64,000 nucleotides of DNA, taken from NCBI RefSeq assembly GCF_018130165.1, contig NZ_JAFCLZ010000014.1:164737-228736 (forward strand), given 5' to 3'. Within the stretch, counting starts at the first letter, position 1. Every line of letters starts with the position of its first letter. Source of the stretch: Bradyrhizobium sp. JYMT SZCCT0180. Its GTDB lineage: Bacteria; Pseudomonadota; Alphaproteobacteria; Rhizobiales; Xanthobacteraceae. A program made the translations under genes and the position numbers. The notes beneath the pieces were generated by a model, which saw only the letters and a program-made list of their open reading frames with translations, was not told the origin of the DNA and ran no database searches. Shown piece by piece: positions 17,748-26,472 of this stretch.

Positions 17748-19193
17748 TCACGTCTCGATTTTCACGTATTCGAAATCGCCGGGCTTGTTGTCGATGCCGA
17801 CTTTCGGCGGCGAGATCCAGGAGGCGTAGGTGCCGGCTTCGGTAACCGGGGTCATCAGCGAGGCGATGAAGTCGCCATCGTCCGATGACGGCAGCCAATC
17901 GTTCTTGCGCGCGTTCCAGGTGGCGGTGTCGATCAGCACACCCTCCGGGGTCGCGTTGATGTCCTTGAACTCGCCGATATGGCGGTGGAAGGCGACGTCG
18001 GGCAGCGTCAGCTTGTACTGGTAGCCGGCGAGCGAGATGATCTTGTTCCAGCGCAGCATGCCCTTGGCGCAATCCTGCGTGTAGTCGTCGCGCAGGCGCA
18101 TGTTGAGCGCGGTCAGCGCCGGCTCGTCGACGCGCTTGATCACGCCGTCGACCAGCTTCAGCACCGGATAGGTCGCGTTCTTCAGCTGATGGTCGTCGTC
18201 GATCTGGGTTTCCTTGTAGCGGCCCTTGATGCCGGCGTTGAAGGCGTTCGCGGCGTTGGTGGAGACTTCCGAGCCGAACAGATCCAGCGACAGCGAGTAA
18301 TGCAAATGCAATTTCTTCTGGATGGTCGGCAGATCGATCACGCCGAGCGCGCGGACTTTTGCGATATCGGTGGGATCGGTGATGCCGGCCGCCTTCATCG
18401 CCTCGCAGGTGCGCTGCACGACGCGGCTGATGCCGGTCTCGCCGACGAACATGTGATGCGCCTCTTCGGTCAGCATGAAGCGGCAGGTGCGCGACAAGGG
18501 ATCGAAGCCGGACTGCGCCAGCGAGTGCAGCTGCATCTTGCCGTCGCGGTCGGTGAAGTAGGTGAACATGAAGAATGACAGCCAGTCGGGTGTCGCCTCG
18601 TTGAAGGCGCCGAGCATGCGTGGGCTATCCGCGTCGCCGGAGCGGCGGCGCAACAAATCATCGGCCTCTTCGCGGCCGTCGCGGCCGAAATACTTCTGCA
18701 GCAGATAGACCATCGCCCAGAGATGGCGGCCCTCTTCGACATTGACCTGGAACAAATTGCGCAGGTCGTACAGCGAGGGCGCGGTCTTGCCGAGATGGCG
18801 CTGCTGTTCGACCGAGGCCGGCTCGGTGTCGCCCTGGATCACGATCAGGCGGCGCAGCGTGGCGCGGTGTTCGCCCGGGACTTCCTGCCAGGCCGGCTTA
18901 CCGAAGTTCTCGCCGAACGGAATGACGCGATTTTCCTCCTGGGGAGCAAGGAGAATGCCCCAGCGATATTCCGGCATCTTGACGTAATCGAACTTGGCCC
19001 AGCCGCGCGGATCGACCGAATAGGCGGTGCGCAGGTAGACCAAGGATTGCTGGAAGCCTTCCGGCCCCATGTCGCTCCACCAATCCATGTAGCCGGGATG
19101 CCAGCCTTCGAGCGCCTTGAGCACCTGGCGATCTTCACTGAGATTCACGTTGTTAGGAATCTTGGTTGAGTAGTCGACGTTCATGAAGTTCAT
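17748..19193 (-). CDS. boxB: Benzoyl-CoA 2,3-epoxidase, oxygenase subunit BoxB
   Basis: 481 residues of the class I di-iron BoxB family. The iron-ligand helices carry E154-GR-H157 (VEEGRH) and E243/E244 with H246/H247 (TEEAHH), and the N-terminal IPNNVNLSEDRQVLKALE is characteristic. BoxB epoxidises benzoyl-CoA with electrons from BoxA, and the product is opened by BoxC. ATG 19193 has AAGGAG six bases upstream. It lies 149 bp downstream of boxC on the same strand. No boxA is present in this window, so the reductase must lie elsewhere or be replaced. Confidence 0.96.
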   Translation of the reverse strand: MNFMNVDYSTKIPNNVNLSEDRQVLKALEGWHPGYMDWWSDMGPEGFQQSLVYLRTAYSVDPRGWAKFDYVKMPEYRWGILLAPQEENRVIPFGENFGKPAWQEVPGEHRATLRRLIVIQGDTEPASVEQQRHLGKTAPSLYDLRNLFQVNVEEGRHLWAMVYLLQKYFGRDGREEADDLLRRRSGDADSPRMLGAFNEATPDWLSFFMFTYFTDRDGKMQLHSLAQSGFDPLSRTCRFMLTEEAHHMFVGETGISRVVQRTCEAMKAAGITDPTDIAKVRALGVIDLPTIQKKLHLHYSLSLDLFGSEVSTNAANAFNAGIKGRYKETQIDDDHQLKNATYPVLKLVDGVIKRVDEPALTALNMRLRDDYTQDCAKGMLRWNKIISLAGYQYKLTLPDVAFHRHIGEFKDINATPEGVLIDTATWNARKNDWLPSSDDGDFIASLMTPVTEAGTYASWISPPKVGIDNKPGDFEYVKIET

Positions 19194-19214
19194 GGCGTGC
19201 TCCTTGCTCGCTCT

Positions 19215-19338
19215 CGTGTCCCGGACGCGGTGCGACGCGAAGCGGTGCGCCGCAGAGCCGGGACCATTTCAGTAACGGTCCGTGTGGGTCCCGGTTCTGC
19301 AGCGCGTCACAAGCGTGCCGCGCAGCGCCCGGGACACG
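19215..19338. repeat. Interspersed inverted repeat (CGTGTCCCGG family), copy 2
   Basis: Outer arms CGTGTCCCGG and CCCGGGACACG with inner CGCCGCAGAGCCGGGACC and GGTCCCGGTTCTGC. It lies inside the boxC-boxB transcript and would form a strong stem there. Confidence 0.85.
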
Positions 19339-19342
19339 AAAT

Positions 19343-21031
19343 CTAAACCCGCGTCATATCGAACTGCGCCTTCTGGCCGGTGCCGTAGCGGCGCAGGGCG
19401 CCGTCTTCGCCGACGGCGTTGGGACGCTGGAAGATCCAGTTCTGCCAAGCGGTGAGGCGCGAGAAGATCTTCGATTCCATGGTCTCGGGTCCGACGAAGC
19501 GCAGATTCGCTTCCATGCCGGTGAGGCCGTCGGGCGAGAAGGAGGTGCGCTCCTCCAGGAACACCCGCACCTCGTCGTCCCAGTCGATATCGTCGAGCGC
19601 GAAGGTGACGAGGCCGAGCTCTTCGGCAGCCTCCGCATCGAGCGTGGTGCCGATAGTCGCCTCGGCGCGCTCGAGATCCGACGGATCGGCCTGGAAGCGC
19701 GACTGCAGCCGCGTAAGACCATGGCTCATCGGATACGGCCCGAAATTCATCGCGGTCAGTTCGATGGTCGGCGGGGCGCGGTTGTCGCCCTGCTTCTGGC
19801 CGATCAGCATGTAGGAGCGGTCGGCGGCGAACACGAGTTCAGCCAGCGTGCCGACGAAGCAGGAGCCGGGCTCGACCAGCGTCACCAGCGTGCGCGAGGT
19901 GACGTCGATGCGCTTGAGCACCCGCTTCCAGTATTGCCTGATCTCGTTGACCAGCCAATGCGCCTTGTTGGCCTCGAGGAACGCGTCGCAGGCGACGACG
20001 CCTGCGCGATCGCCATGCGACTTGAACAGCAGCATCGCGGTCTCGAGCTCGTTGATGCGCAGGTGCAGGATCGCGTCATCGAGTTCGCGCGCGACCTGCA
20101 GCGGCCAGAACGATGCGCCCTGCGCGATCAGGCCGTCGATATCAGCGGGCGGGGCTTCTTCCGGCGCCTTGATCGAGATGGTGGCGATGCGCTGCGCGCG
20201 GTCGATATCGACGCTGACAAAGCCGTAGCGGATGCCGGTCTCGTTGATGGTGCGCTGGAGCGGCGTCAGCGCGAGACCCTTGCCGTTGCCGTTGCGCTTC
20301 GAAGCTGCGGCGAATTCCTTGGCGCGGTCCGCGACCTTGGCCTCCAGCTTGCTGTTCGGCACGATCTCGTCGACCAGGCGCCATTGCACGGCGCGCTTGC
20401 CCTTGATGCCTTCCTCGATGGTGCAGAAATAGTCGGCGTGATCGCGGCGCACCTTGCGCTTGTCGACCACGCGGGTGAGGCCGCCGGTGCCCGGCAGCAC
20501 GGCGAGCAGCGGCACTTCCGGCAGCGACACCGCCGCCGAGCCGTCGTCGGCGAGCATGATGTGATCGGTCGCCAGCGCCAGCTCATAGCCGCCGCCGGCC
20601 GCGGTGCCGTTGACGACGCTGATGAAGCGCTGCCCGGAATTCTCGGAAGAGTCTTCCAGACCGTTGCGGGTCTCGTTGGTGAATTTGCAGAAATTGACTT
20701 TGTGGGCGTGGGTGGCGCCCGCCAGCATGCGGATATTGGCGCCGGCGCAGAACACGCGGTTCTTGCCCGAGCGCATCACCACGACTTTTACTCCCGGATG
20801 CTCGAAGCGCAGCCTTTGCACGGCGTCGGCGAGTTCGATGTCGACGCCGAGATCGTAGGAATTGAGTTTTAACTGATAGCCCTCGAACAGGCCGGCATTC
20901 TCGTCGACATCCATGGTCAGCGTCGCGACGTCACCATCGACATCGATCTTCCAATGCCGGTAGCGCGACGGATCAGTCTGGAAATCGATGTATTTTGCAC
21001 CGCCTGCGAGGACGCGATCTTCGCCAGCCAT
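19343..21031 (-). CDS. boxC: 2,3-epoxybenzoyl-CoA dihydrolase BoxC
   Basis: 562 residues, the enlarged crotonase-fold length of BoxC. The oxyanion-hole regions FCAGANIRML (about 100) and NGTAAGGGYELAL (about 147-160) are present, followed by a second crotonase-like half. BoxC hydrolytically opens 2,3-epoxybenzoyl-CoA to an aldehyde plus formate. ATG 21031 has AGGGTGG upstream. A BoxR-type operator (TGCA-N6-TGCA) lies 37 bp upstream, so this is probably the first gene of the boxC-boxB unit. Confidence 0.96.
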   Translation of the reverse strand: MAGEDRVLAGGAKYIDFQTDPSRYRHWKIDVDGDVATLTMDVDENAGLFEGYQLKLNSYDLGVDIELADAVQRLRFEHPGVKVVVMRSGKNRVFCAGANIRMLAGATHAHKVNFCKFTNETRNGLEDSSENSGQRFISVVNGTAAGGGYELALATDHIMLADDGSAAVSLPEVPLLAVLPGTGGLTRVVDKRKVRRDHADYFCTIEEGIKGKRAVQWRLVDEIVPNSKLEAKVADRAKEFAAASKRNGNGKGLALTPLQRTINETGIRYGFVSVDIDRAQRIATISIKAPEEAPPADIDGLIAQGASFWPLQVARELDDAILHLRINELETAMLLFKSHGDRAGVVACDAFLEANKAHWLVNEIRQYWKRVLKRIDVTSRTLVTLVEPGSCFVGTLAELVFAADRSYMLIGQKQGDNRAPPTIELTAMNFGPYPMSHGLTRLQSRFQADPSDLERAEATIGTTLDAEAAEELGLVTFALDDIDWDDEVRVFLEERTSFSPDGLTGMEANLRFVGPETMESKIFSRLTAWQNWIFQRPNAVGEDGALRRYGTGQKAQFDMTRV

Positions 21032-21068
21032 TGGGCCACCCTGACGCTTTTGTTTGCCTTACCTGACA

Positions 21069-21082
21069 TGCACAATAGTGCA
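21069..21082. promoter_or_regulatory. Probable BoxR operator, TGCA-N6-TGCA
   Basis: Exact TGCA-CAATAG-TGCA, 37 bp before boxC. BzdR, a BoxR homologue, is known to bind TGCA(N6)TGCA palindromes. A degenerate partner TGCA-TTTTGT-TTCA follows at 21119-21132. With boxR encoded 3 kb away, benzoyl-CoA-responsive repression here is a reasonable inference. Confidence 0.65.
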
Positions 21083-21129
21083 TGTTTTTGATCAAGTCTA
21101 GTCTAAAACGTCGAAACATGCATTTTGTT

Positions 21130-21534
21130 TCATGTTCGGCTAACAGAGCCAAAGGCCACCCAATCGACCTTGGCAAGCTGTGGCCGCCCCAGTTTGGCCT
21201 TGACGAGTTCGGCCAGGGCAAAAACCGGAAAACCGTCGGCGAACCCGTCGCCGCCGGCGTTGCGCAGGCCGAGCGCCTTGAGTTCGCCGAGCGCTTCCCC
21301 TAGCAACCTTGCTGCGGCGTGCGGCTTTTGCATGCGCAGGCGCAAATTCGCGGTCGCGATCTGAATGCAGGCGCGCAGCAGGATTCGCTCGCGGCCGCCT
21401 TGTGGTGCGGCGGCCCACACCGCTTCAAGGATCTCCTGCGACTCCCAGAAATAGCCGTGGTCGTTGAGCCGCAGAGCGTAACGCAGCGCCGGATGACGTG
21501 CCGGCACATGGCCGCCGAACCGCGACGGCACCAA
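21130..21534 (-). CDS. DUF309 family protein
   Basis: 134 residues with the DUF309 signature HPALRYALRLNDHGYFWESQEILEAVW and a helical C-terminus. Function unknown; the family is common beside CoA and aromatic genes. No ATG is available near the domain start. The frame opens immediately after the TAA of the upstream hydrolase (21589-21591), and I placed the start at TTG 21534. Start is uncertain. It ends about 100 bp before boxC, so the operator at 21069 lies in the gap. Confidence 0.7.
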   Translation of the reverse strand: MVPSRFGGHVPARHPALRYALRLNDHGYFWESQEILEAVWAAAPQGGRERILLRACIQIATANLRLRMQKPHAAARLLGEALGELKALGLRNAGGDGFADGFPVFALAELVKAKLGRPQLAKVDWVAFGSVSRT

Positions 21535-21588
21535 TGCCGTGACCTGCGCCAGCGTTTCGTAGTCCCAAACAGTGCACCGAAAAATAGC

Positions 21589-22401
21589 TTACGCGGCCCG
21601 TCCCTGCGAGCCGTCAACACGCAACACCGCGTTTGCGAATTCCTGGACCGCATCCAGCGTCGCCCCCGGCGCCTCCCGATGCGGCTGGTGTCCCGCCCCC
21701 GGAATCACCGTCACATCGACGGGACAGTAGCACTCTTCCTGGGCGATCTCGATCTGGCGCATTGTCCCATACTCGTCATCGCGACCCTGCAGGATCGCGA
21801 CGGGCACGCGGATATAGGCGAGGTATTCGGAAATATCCCAGTTGCGAAAGGCCGGATCGAGCCAGGCGCCGTTCCAGCCATGGAAGGCGTTGTCGACATC
21901 CTTGTGCCAGCGCGCCAGCTTTGCCTTCAGGTCCGAGGTCTCATAGGCGGTCTTGATTTTCGCGATAGACGCCACCGAGATGTCCTCGACGATGAAATGC
22001 GGCGCGATCATCACGACGCCTTCGACGCGGTGATCCTGATGCGCACCCGTATAGATCGCCGCGATCGAGGCGCCGTCGGAATGGCCGACGAGCAGCCCGC
22101 GGCGGAAGCCGATTTGATTGAGCAGCTTTGGCAGCACGTCGAGTGCTTCGCTGTGCATGTAGTCGACGGCGCGCGGCAGTTTCGCCGGTGTGGAAGCGCC
22201 ATAGCCCGCGCGCGAATAGGCGAACACGCCGGCGCCGGTGGCGGCCTGAAGCTTGTCAGGGAAATCGCCCCACAAGCCGGCCGAGCCGAGGCCTTCATGC
22301 AGCATCACGATGGTCGGCGCGTCCTGAGGTGACGGACCGATCATGCGGTATTCGAGATTGGCGGCGCCGATGGTGAGGAAGCCGGTGGGGGAGAGGGTCA
22401 T
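21589..22401 (-). CDS. Alpha/beta-fold hydrolase of the Box locus
   Basis: 270 residues. The nucleophile elbow GHSDGAS gives Ser about 99, the oxyanion segment is LHEGLGS, an Asp follows in LQGRDDEYG, and the catalytic His in GAGHQPHRE is near the C-terminus. Similar hydrolases occur in box clusters, where they may act as CoA-ester or lactone hydrolases; the substrate here is unproven. ATG 22401 (MTLSPTG) excludes upstream sequence derived from an interspersed repeat. It lies downstream of the benzoate-CoA ligase and upstream of the DUF309 gene. Confidence 0.85.
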   Translation of the reverse strand: MTLSPTGFLTIGAANLEYRMIGPSPQDAPTIVMLHEGLGSAGLWGDFPDKLQAATGAGVFAYSRAGYGASTPAKLPRAVDYMHSEALDVLPKLLNQIGFRRGLLVGHSDGASIAAIYTGAHQDHRVEGVVMIAPHFIVEDISVASIAKIKTAYETSDLKAKLARWHKDVDNAFHGWNGAWLDPAFRNWDISEYLAYIRVPVAILQGRDDEYGTMRQIEIAQEECYCPVDVTVIPGAGHQPHREAPGATLDAVQEFANAVLRVDGSQGRAA

Positions 22402-22433
22402 GTCTATTGTACCTGCGAATTGAATCTCTCGTT

Positions 22434-22519
22434 CGTCATGCCCGGGCTTGTCCCGGGCATCCACGTCCTTGGAAGCGGCAAGCAAGACGTGGATGGCCGG
22501 GTCAAGCCCGGCCATGACG
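22434..22519. repeat. Interspersed inverted repeat (CGTCATGCCCGGGC family), copy 1
   Basis: CGTCATGCCCGGGCTTGTCC opens and GTCAAGCCCGGCCATGACG closes, with inner CATCCACGTCTT/AAGACGTGGATG arms. Further copies are at 36137-36229 and 56066-56154. It sits between the ligase and hydrolase genes. Confidence 0.9.
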
Positions 22520-22520
22520 G

Positions 22521-24062
22521 CTAGTGTTCCCGCAGCTTGAACCGCTGGATTTTTCCCGTCGCCGTCTTCGGCAAACTGTCCACCACATCGATCCAGCGCG
22601 GATATTTCCACGGCCCGATCTTCTGCTTGACGTGCTCCTTCAGCGCATCATGCAGGCCGTCGGTTTTGGTTTCGGCGCGCAGCACGACGAAAGCTTTTGG
22701 CTTCAGCAGGCCTTCCGGATCGGCCTCGGGCACCACGGCGGCTTCCAGCACTGCGGGATGGGTGATCAGCGCGCTCTCGACTTCGAACGGCGACACCCAG
22801 ATGCCGGAGACCTTGAACATGTCGTCGCTGCGGCCGCAGAACGTGTAGCGGCCGTCGGCGTCGCGGATGTACTTGTCGCCGGTGCGGGTCCAGTGGCCTT
22901 CAAACGTTTGCCGGCTCTTGCTGCGCTGGTTCCAGTAGCCTTCGCCGGCCGAGGGCGCATCGACCAGCAATTCGCCGACCTCGCCATCGGGCACGTCGGC
23001 GCCCGCTTCATTGACCAGCCGCACGCGGTAGCCCGGCACGGGACGGCCGGACGAGCCGTATTTGATGTCGCCGGGCGCGTTGGACAGAAAGATGTGCAAG
23101 AGCTCGGTGGAGCCGACGCCGTCGAGAATGTCGACGCCGAACCGCGCCTTCCAGGCATTGCCGACCGATTCTGGCAGCGCTTCGCCCGCCGAGGTGCAGA
23201 CGCGAAGCCGTTGGCCGGCGCCCGCGTCCTTCAGCGTCTCGTCGTTGAGCATCGCCGCGAACAATGTCGGCACGCCGAAGAAGATGCTGGGGTTGTATTT
23301 GTTCATCAGCGCGAACATCGCCGCCGGCGTCGGACGATCGGAATTCAGCACCGTTGATGCGCCGACCGACATCGGAAAGGTCAGCGCGTTGCCGAGGCCG
23401 TAGGCAAAAAACAGCTTTGCCGCCGAGAGGCCGATATCGTCCTCGCGAATGCCGAGCACTTGTTTGGCGTAGGTTTCCGCAGTGGCGGCGAGATTGGAAT
23501 GCAGGTGGCGAACGCCCTTGGGCATGCCGGTGGAGCCCGACGAATAGAGCCAGAAGGCGGGCTCATCGGGATGCGTCGCCGCGGTCGCAAAGCTGTCGCT
23601 CTCGCGCGCGAGTTCGTCGGCAAGCTTCTTGTGGCCGCGCGCCTCCTTGCCGGACACGATCACATGCTCGAGGTCCGGCATCCGCCCGACGATGTCTTTG
23701 ACGACGGGATAGAGCGCTTCGGACACGAACAGCACCCGCGCGCGGCAATCCGCCAGCACGTAGGCATATTGATCCGCCGTCAGCAGCGTGTTGAGCGGCA
23801 CCGGCACGATGCCGGCGCGGATCGCGCCGAGGAACACGCAAGGAAAATCCACCGTGTCGAGCATGATCATCGCGACGCGCTCTTCGCGGCGGACGCCAAA
23901 CCGGCGCAGCATGTTGGCGACGCGGCAGCTCTGGCGTTGCAGGTCGCCATAGGTGAGTTCGGAGACCGTATCGGTGAAGGCGAGCTTGGCGCCGCGGCCC
24001 TCGTCGACATTGCGATCAAGCAGCCAGGTCACCGCATTGTAGGAACCGGACGTGCCGCTCAA
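22521..24062 (-). CDS. bclA: Benzoate-CoA ligase family protein
   Basis: 513 residues of the acyl-adenylate superfamily. The phosphate-binding loop YSSGSTGMPKGV is near residue 175, YTFCGRSDDMFKVSG marks the hinge near 405, and the catalytic lysine lies in KTATGKIQ near the end. It should convert benzoate to benzoyl-CoA, supplying BoxB. The start is TTG 24062, with GGGAGA seven bases upstream and no nearby ATG. It is divergent from boxR, and a GAATTATAATTC palindrome lies in the shared gap. Confidence 0.93.
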   Translation of the reverse strand: MSGTSGSYNAVTWLLDRNVDEGRGAKLAFTDTVSELTYGDLQRQSCRVANMLRRFGVRREERVAMIMLDTVDFPCVFLGAIRAGIVPVPLNTLLTADQYAYVLADCRARVLFVSEALYPVVKDIVGRMPDLEHVIVSGKEARGHKKLADELARESDSFATAATHPDEPAFWLYSSGSTGMPKGVRHLHSNLAATAETYAKQVLGIREDDIGLSAAKLFFAYGLGNALTFPMSVGASTVLNSDRPTPAAMFALMNKYNPSIFFGVPTLFAAMLNDETLKDAGAGQRLRVCTSAGEALPESVGNAWKARFGVDILDGVGSTELLHIFLSNAPGDIKYGSSGRPVPGYRVRLVNEAGADVPDGEVGELLVDAPSAGEGYWNQRSKSRQTFEGHWTRTGDKYIRDADGRYTFCGRSDDMFKVSGIWVSPFEVESALITHPAVLEAAVVPEADPEGLLKPKAFVVLRAETKTDGLHDALKEHVKQKIGPWKYPRWIDVVDSLPKTATGKIQRFKLREH

Positions 24063-24083
24063 GACGCTTCTCCCAGATTTTAA

Positions 24084-24095
24084 GAATTATAATTC
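24084..24095. promoter_or_regulatory. AT-rich palindrome in the bclA-boxR gap
   Basis: Perfect GAATTATAATTC palindrome in a locally AT-rich patch 22 bp before the bclA start. It may overlap the bclA -10 region or be an operator. It does not match the TGCA-type BoxR site. Confidence 0.4.
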
Positions 24096-24199
24096 ATATA
24101 AAGACCACCGGGCGCGCTTGCTGTCAATCCTCATCGGCATTATGTTTCCGAAACGCGCTGATTTGCAGCCAGGGCGAGCTAAGGGGCTACCCAAGGGAA

Positions 24200-25096
24200 A
24201 TGTCCGAAACCAGCGATCCCGAAACCGGCTTTCTTGAGCAGCTCGGCCAGCGCGTGCGCACCATGCGGGCGCTGCGCGGCATGTCGCGAAAAGTGCTCGC
24301 GAAGGTCTCCGGCATTTCCGAACGCTATATCGCCCAGCTCGAAAGCGGCAAGGGCAACGTCTCGATCGTGCTGCTGCGTCGGGTGTCGAACGCGATGGGC
24401 GCGCATCTGGAAGATCTCATTCCCTCCACCGAACCTGTGCCCGACTGGGCTGTCATCCGCGACCTCGTGCGCAAGGCGACATCCGCGCAGATCGCGCAGG
24501 CCAAGGACGTGCTCGCGGGCGGCAGTACGTCGGCGCATCGCAAGATGTCGTTCTCGGGCATCGCGCTGATCGGGCTGCGCGGCGCCGGCAAATCGACGCT
24601 CGGCAAAATGCTGGCGAAGAAGATCGGCTGGAGCTTTGTCGAACTCAACAAGGAGATCGAGGCGCAGAACGGATTGTCCGTCGCCGAGATCATCGCGCTC
24701 TACGGCCAGGAAGGCTTTCGGCGCATGGAGCAGGCCGCGCTCGGGCAATTGCTGGCGCGCAAGGAGCTGATGGTGCTCGCAACCGGCGGCGGCATCGTCT
24801 CCGAACCGCTGACGTTCGACCTGATCCTGTCGTCGTTCTACACGATCTGGCTGAAGGCGAAGCCCGAAGAACACATGGCGCGCGTGCGCGGCCAGGGCGA
24901 CCTGCGGCCGATGGCGGATGATCGTTCCGCGATGGCCGAACTGCGCACCATTCTGGTCAGCCGCGAGCCGCTCTACGCCCGCGCGTCGGCCGTGGTGGAT
25001 ACCGCGGGGCTGAACGTCAACGACGCCGCGTCGCGGCTGGTCGATGCGGTCGCGCCGGTGCTGCACGATGAAGCGCGGATGTTCGCGCGGGGCTGA
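24200..25096 (+). CDS. boxR: BoxR-type regulator, XRE domain fused to shikimate-kinase-like domain
   Basis: 298 residues. The N-terminal helix-turn-helix (about 14-72, LRGMSRKVLAKVSGISERYIAQLE) is followed by a linker and a shikimate-kinase-like domain with P-loop GLRGAGKST (125-133). This fusion defines the BzdR/BoxR family, in which the kinase-like domain senses benzoyl-CoA and releases repression of benzoate genes. It is transcribed away from bclA. Its 3' end is partly duplicated 650 bp downstream (25685-25731). Confidence 0.95.
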   Translation: MSETSDPETGFLEQLGQRVRTMRALRGMSRKVLAKVSGISERYIAQLESGKGNVSIVLLRRVSNAMGAHLEDLIPSTEPVPDWAVIRDLVRKATSAQIAQAKDVLAGGSTSAHRKMSFSGIALIGLRGAGKSTLGKMLAKKIGWSFVELNKEIEAQNGLSVAEIIALYGQEGFRRMEQAALGQLLARKELMVLATGGGIVSEPLTFDLILSSFYTIWLKAKPEEHMARVRGQGDLRPMADDRSAMAELRTILVSREPLYARASAVVDTAGLNVNDAASRLVDAVAPVLHDEARMFARG

Positions 25097-25146
25097 GCGG
25101 GCGCCGGGGCCTCGCCCGCATCCGTCAATTGCGATAAGCAATACGC

Positions 25147-25683
25147 ATGAAACTGCTGCTCCTCCACGGCGCACCCGCCGCCGGCAAATTGACGGTCGCA
25201 AAGGCGTTGCTGGCGCGGGTGCCGGGACGGCTCATGGACAATCACGCGTCGATCGACCTGGCGCGGACCATCTTCGAGTTCGACGCTCCCGGTTTCTGGG
25301 AGCTCGTTCACGACGTGAGATACGCAGCCATCGACGCCGCCGCGCGGCACGGCGTTGAGCTCCTAGTCACGACCCTATGCTACGTCGACCCGGATGACCG
25401 CGCGCAACTCGAGGCATTCGAAGCGATCATGCAGCGGAACGGCGGCGACGTGCTGCCGGTGTTCCTGCACTGCTCGCGTGAGGAGGCTGCGCGCAGGGTC
25501 GGCAATCCAGACCGGGTCGACCGGCGCAAGATGAGTTCGGCAGAACGCCTGCTCAGCTATCTTGATCGCTATCAATTTTCGCCGGTGCCGCGACCCGACT
25601 GCCTCACTCTGGATACAGAGGAGAAACCGGCGGACGCGACGGCGCGAGAAATCATCGGCCATTTTGGGCTTAACGCAGGGTAG
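25147..25683 (+). CDS. Shikimate-kinase-like P-loop protein
   Basis: 178 residues with a P-loop GAPAAGKLT (residues 9-17), an NTP-kinase-like helical body and a likely Asp/base pair around YVDPDD. The Lys is followed by Leu then Thr, a known variant of AAA_33-type kinases rather than the usual GK[ST]. The substrate is unknown. It begins 50 bp after boxR and lies between boxR and a copy of the boxR 3' end, as if inserted or duplicated there. Confidence 0.72.
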   Translation: MKLLLLHGAPAAGKLTVAKALLARVPGRLMDNHASIDLARTIFEFDAPGFWELVHDVRYAAIDAAARHGVELLVTTLCYVDPDDRAQLEAFEAIMQRNGGDVLPVFLHCSREEAARRVGNPDRVDRRKMSSAERLLSYLDRYQFSPVPRPDCLTLDTEEKPADATAREIIGHFGLNAG

Positions 25684-25684
25684 C

Positions 25685-25731
25685 GCCGTGGTGGATAGCG
25701 CGGGGCTCAGCGCCGACGACGCGGCGTCGCG
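25685..25731 (+). pseudogene. Duplicated fragment of the boxR 3' end
   Basis: These 47 bases align with 24989-25035 inside boxR, 41 of 47 positions identical by my count, both encoding a SAVVD-AGL-DDAASR-like segment. Here the frame is not preceded by a gene start. It marks a remnant of a tandem duplication or a recombination that placed the P-loop gene between two copies. Confidence 0.75.
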
Positions 25732-25852
25732 TCCGGCTCGCGAAAAGAACGCCACCATTAACCACGGCCGCGGTTAACCACCGCAACGGTTCCTTGCGGA
25801 AACACACCCTTTAATAGTGTTACCAAAGCGTTAAACGCAGGGAATACAGATC

Positions 25853-26212
25853 ATGTCCGAGCGCCGCAAACTACCGAGAAACCGCGTCTATTACGGCGGA
25901 AGGGTCGCGTTCAACGCCCGCTCTTCGACGCTCGCCTGCGTCGTGCGCAACTTCAGCCCGTTCGGGGCCAGGATCGAGTTTGAAAGTTCCGCCCTCGTGC
26001 CCGACGAGGTTGATTTCGAAATCGAACGCAAGGGAATCTCCTGCCTGGCGCGCCTGGTCTGGCGCGATCAATTCGCCGCCGGTCTGGTGTTTTCAGGTGC
26101 AAGCGAAACGGGAGGCGTCGTCGAGCTGAACTGGGCGCGCAAGCTGCGCGCCAGCGAACGGGCGAACCGGCAACTGCGGTCGCGCCTCGATCAGCTGCGA
26201 TCCGAACACTGA
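25853..26212 (+). CDS. PilZ-domain protein, putative c-di-GMP receptor
   Basis: 119 residues. The RxxxR motif appears as RRKLPRNR (residues 4-11) and the second motif as NFSPFGARIEF (about 36-46), both expected for cyclic-di-GMP binding. The C-terminal helix is charged. Such single-domain proteins relay c-di-GMP signals to motility or polysaccharide systems; the partner is not evident. It stands alone after a 160-bp gap. Confidence 0.85.
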   Translation: MSERRKLPRNRVYYGGRVAFNARSSTLACVVRNFSPFGARIEFESSALVPDEVDFEIERKGISCLARLVWRDQFAAGLVFSGASETGGVVELNWARKLRASERANRQLRSRLDQLRSEH

Positions 26213-26246
26213 TGCGATCACGGAAACTGGCGCAGGATGAGATCGC

Positions 26247-26465
26247 ATGAGTACCCTTGAAGACGACGCTTCCATCCGCATCGCCGCGAAGATGCCGAGG
26301 AGCCGGCCGCGCCCGCTTCGCGCGATACTGGCGGTGTTGACGGCGCAGTACACGATCGTCGCGATCGTCGTCAGCCTGTCGGTTGCGGGCACGCTTCGCT
26401 ATCTGGTGACACCGCAGATCGTCGCCAAGTTCGAAATGATCGCCGCCGCGCTCAAGCGGATTTAG
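26247..26465 (+). CDS. Small membrane protein of unknown function
   Basis: 72 residues with a basic N-terminal half and one hydrophobic segment (about 28-50, AILAVLTAQYTIVAIVVSLSV) followed by a short amphipathic end. No family recognised. A GGATGAG stretch precedes the start. It is 34 bp beyond the PilZ gene and probably co-transcribed with it. Confidence 0.55.
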   Translation: MSTLEDDASIRIAAKMPRSRPRPLRAILAVLTAQYTIVAIVVSLSVAGTLRYLVTPQIVAKFEMIAAALKRI

Positions 26466-26472
26466 TATCCCG

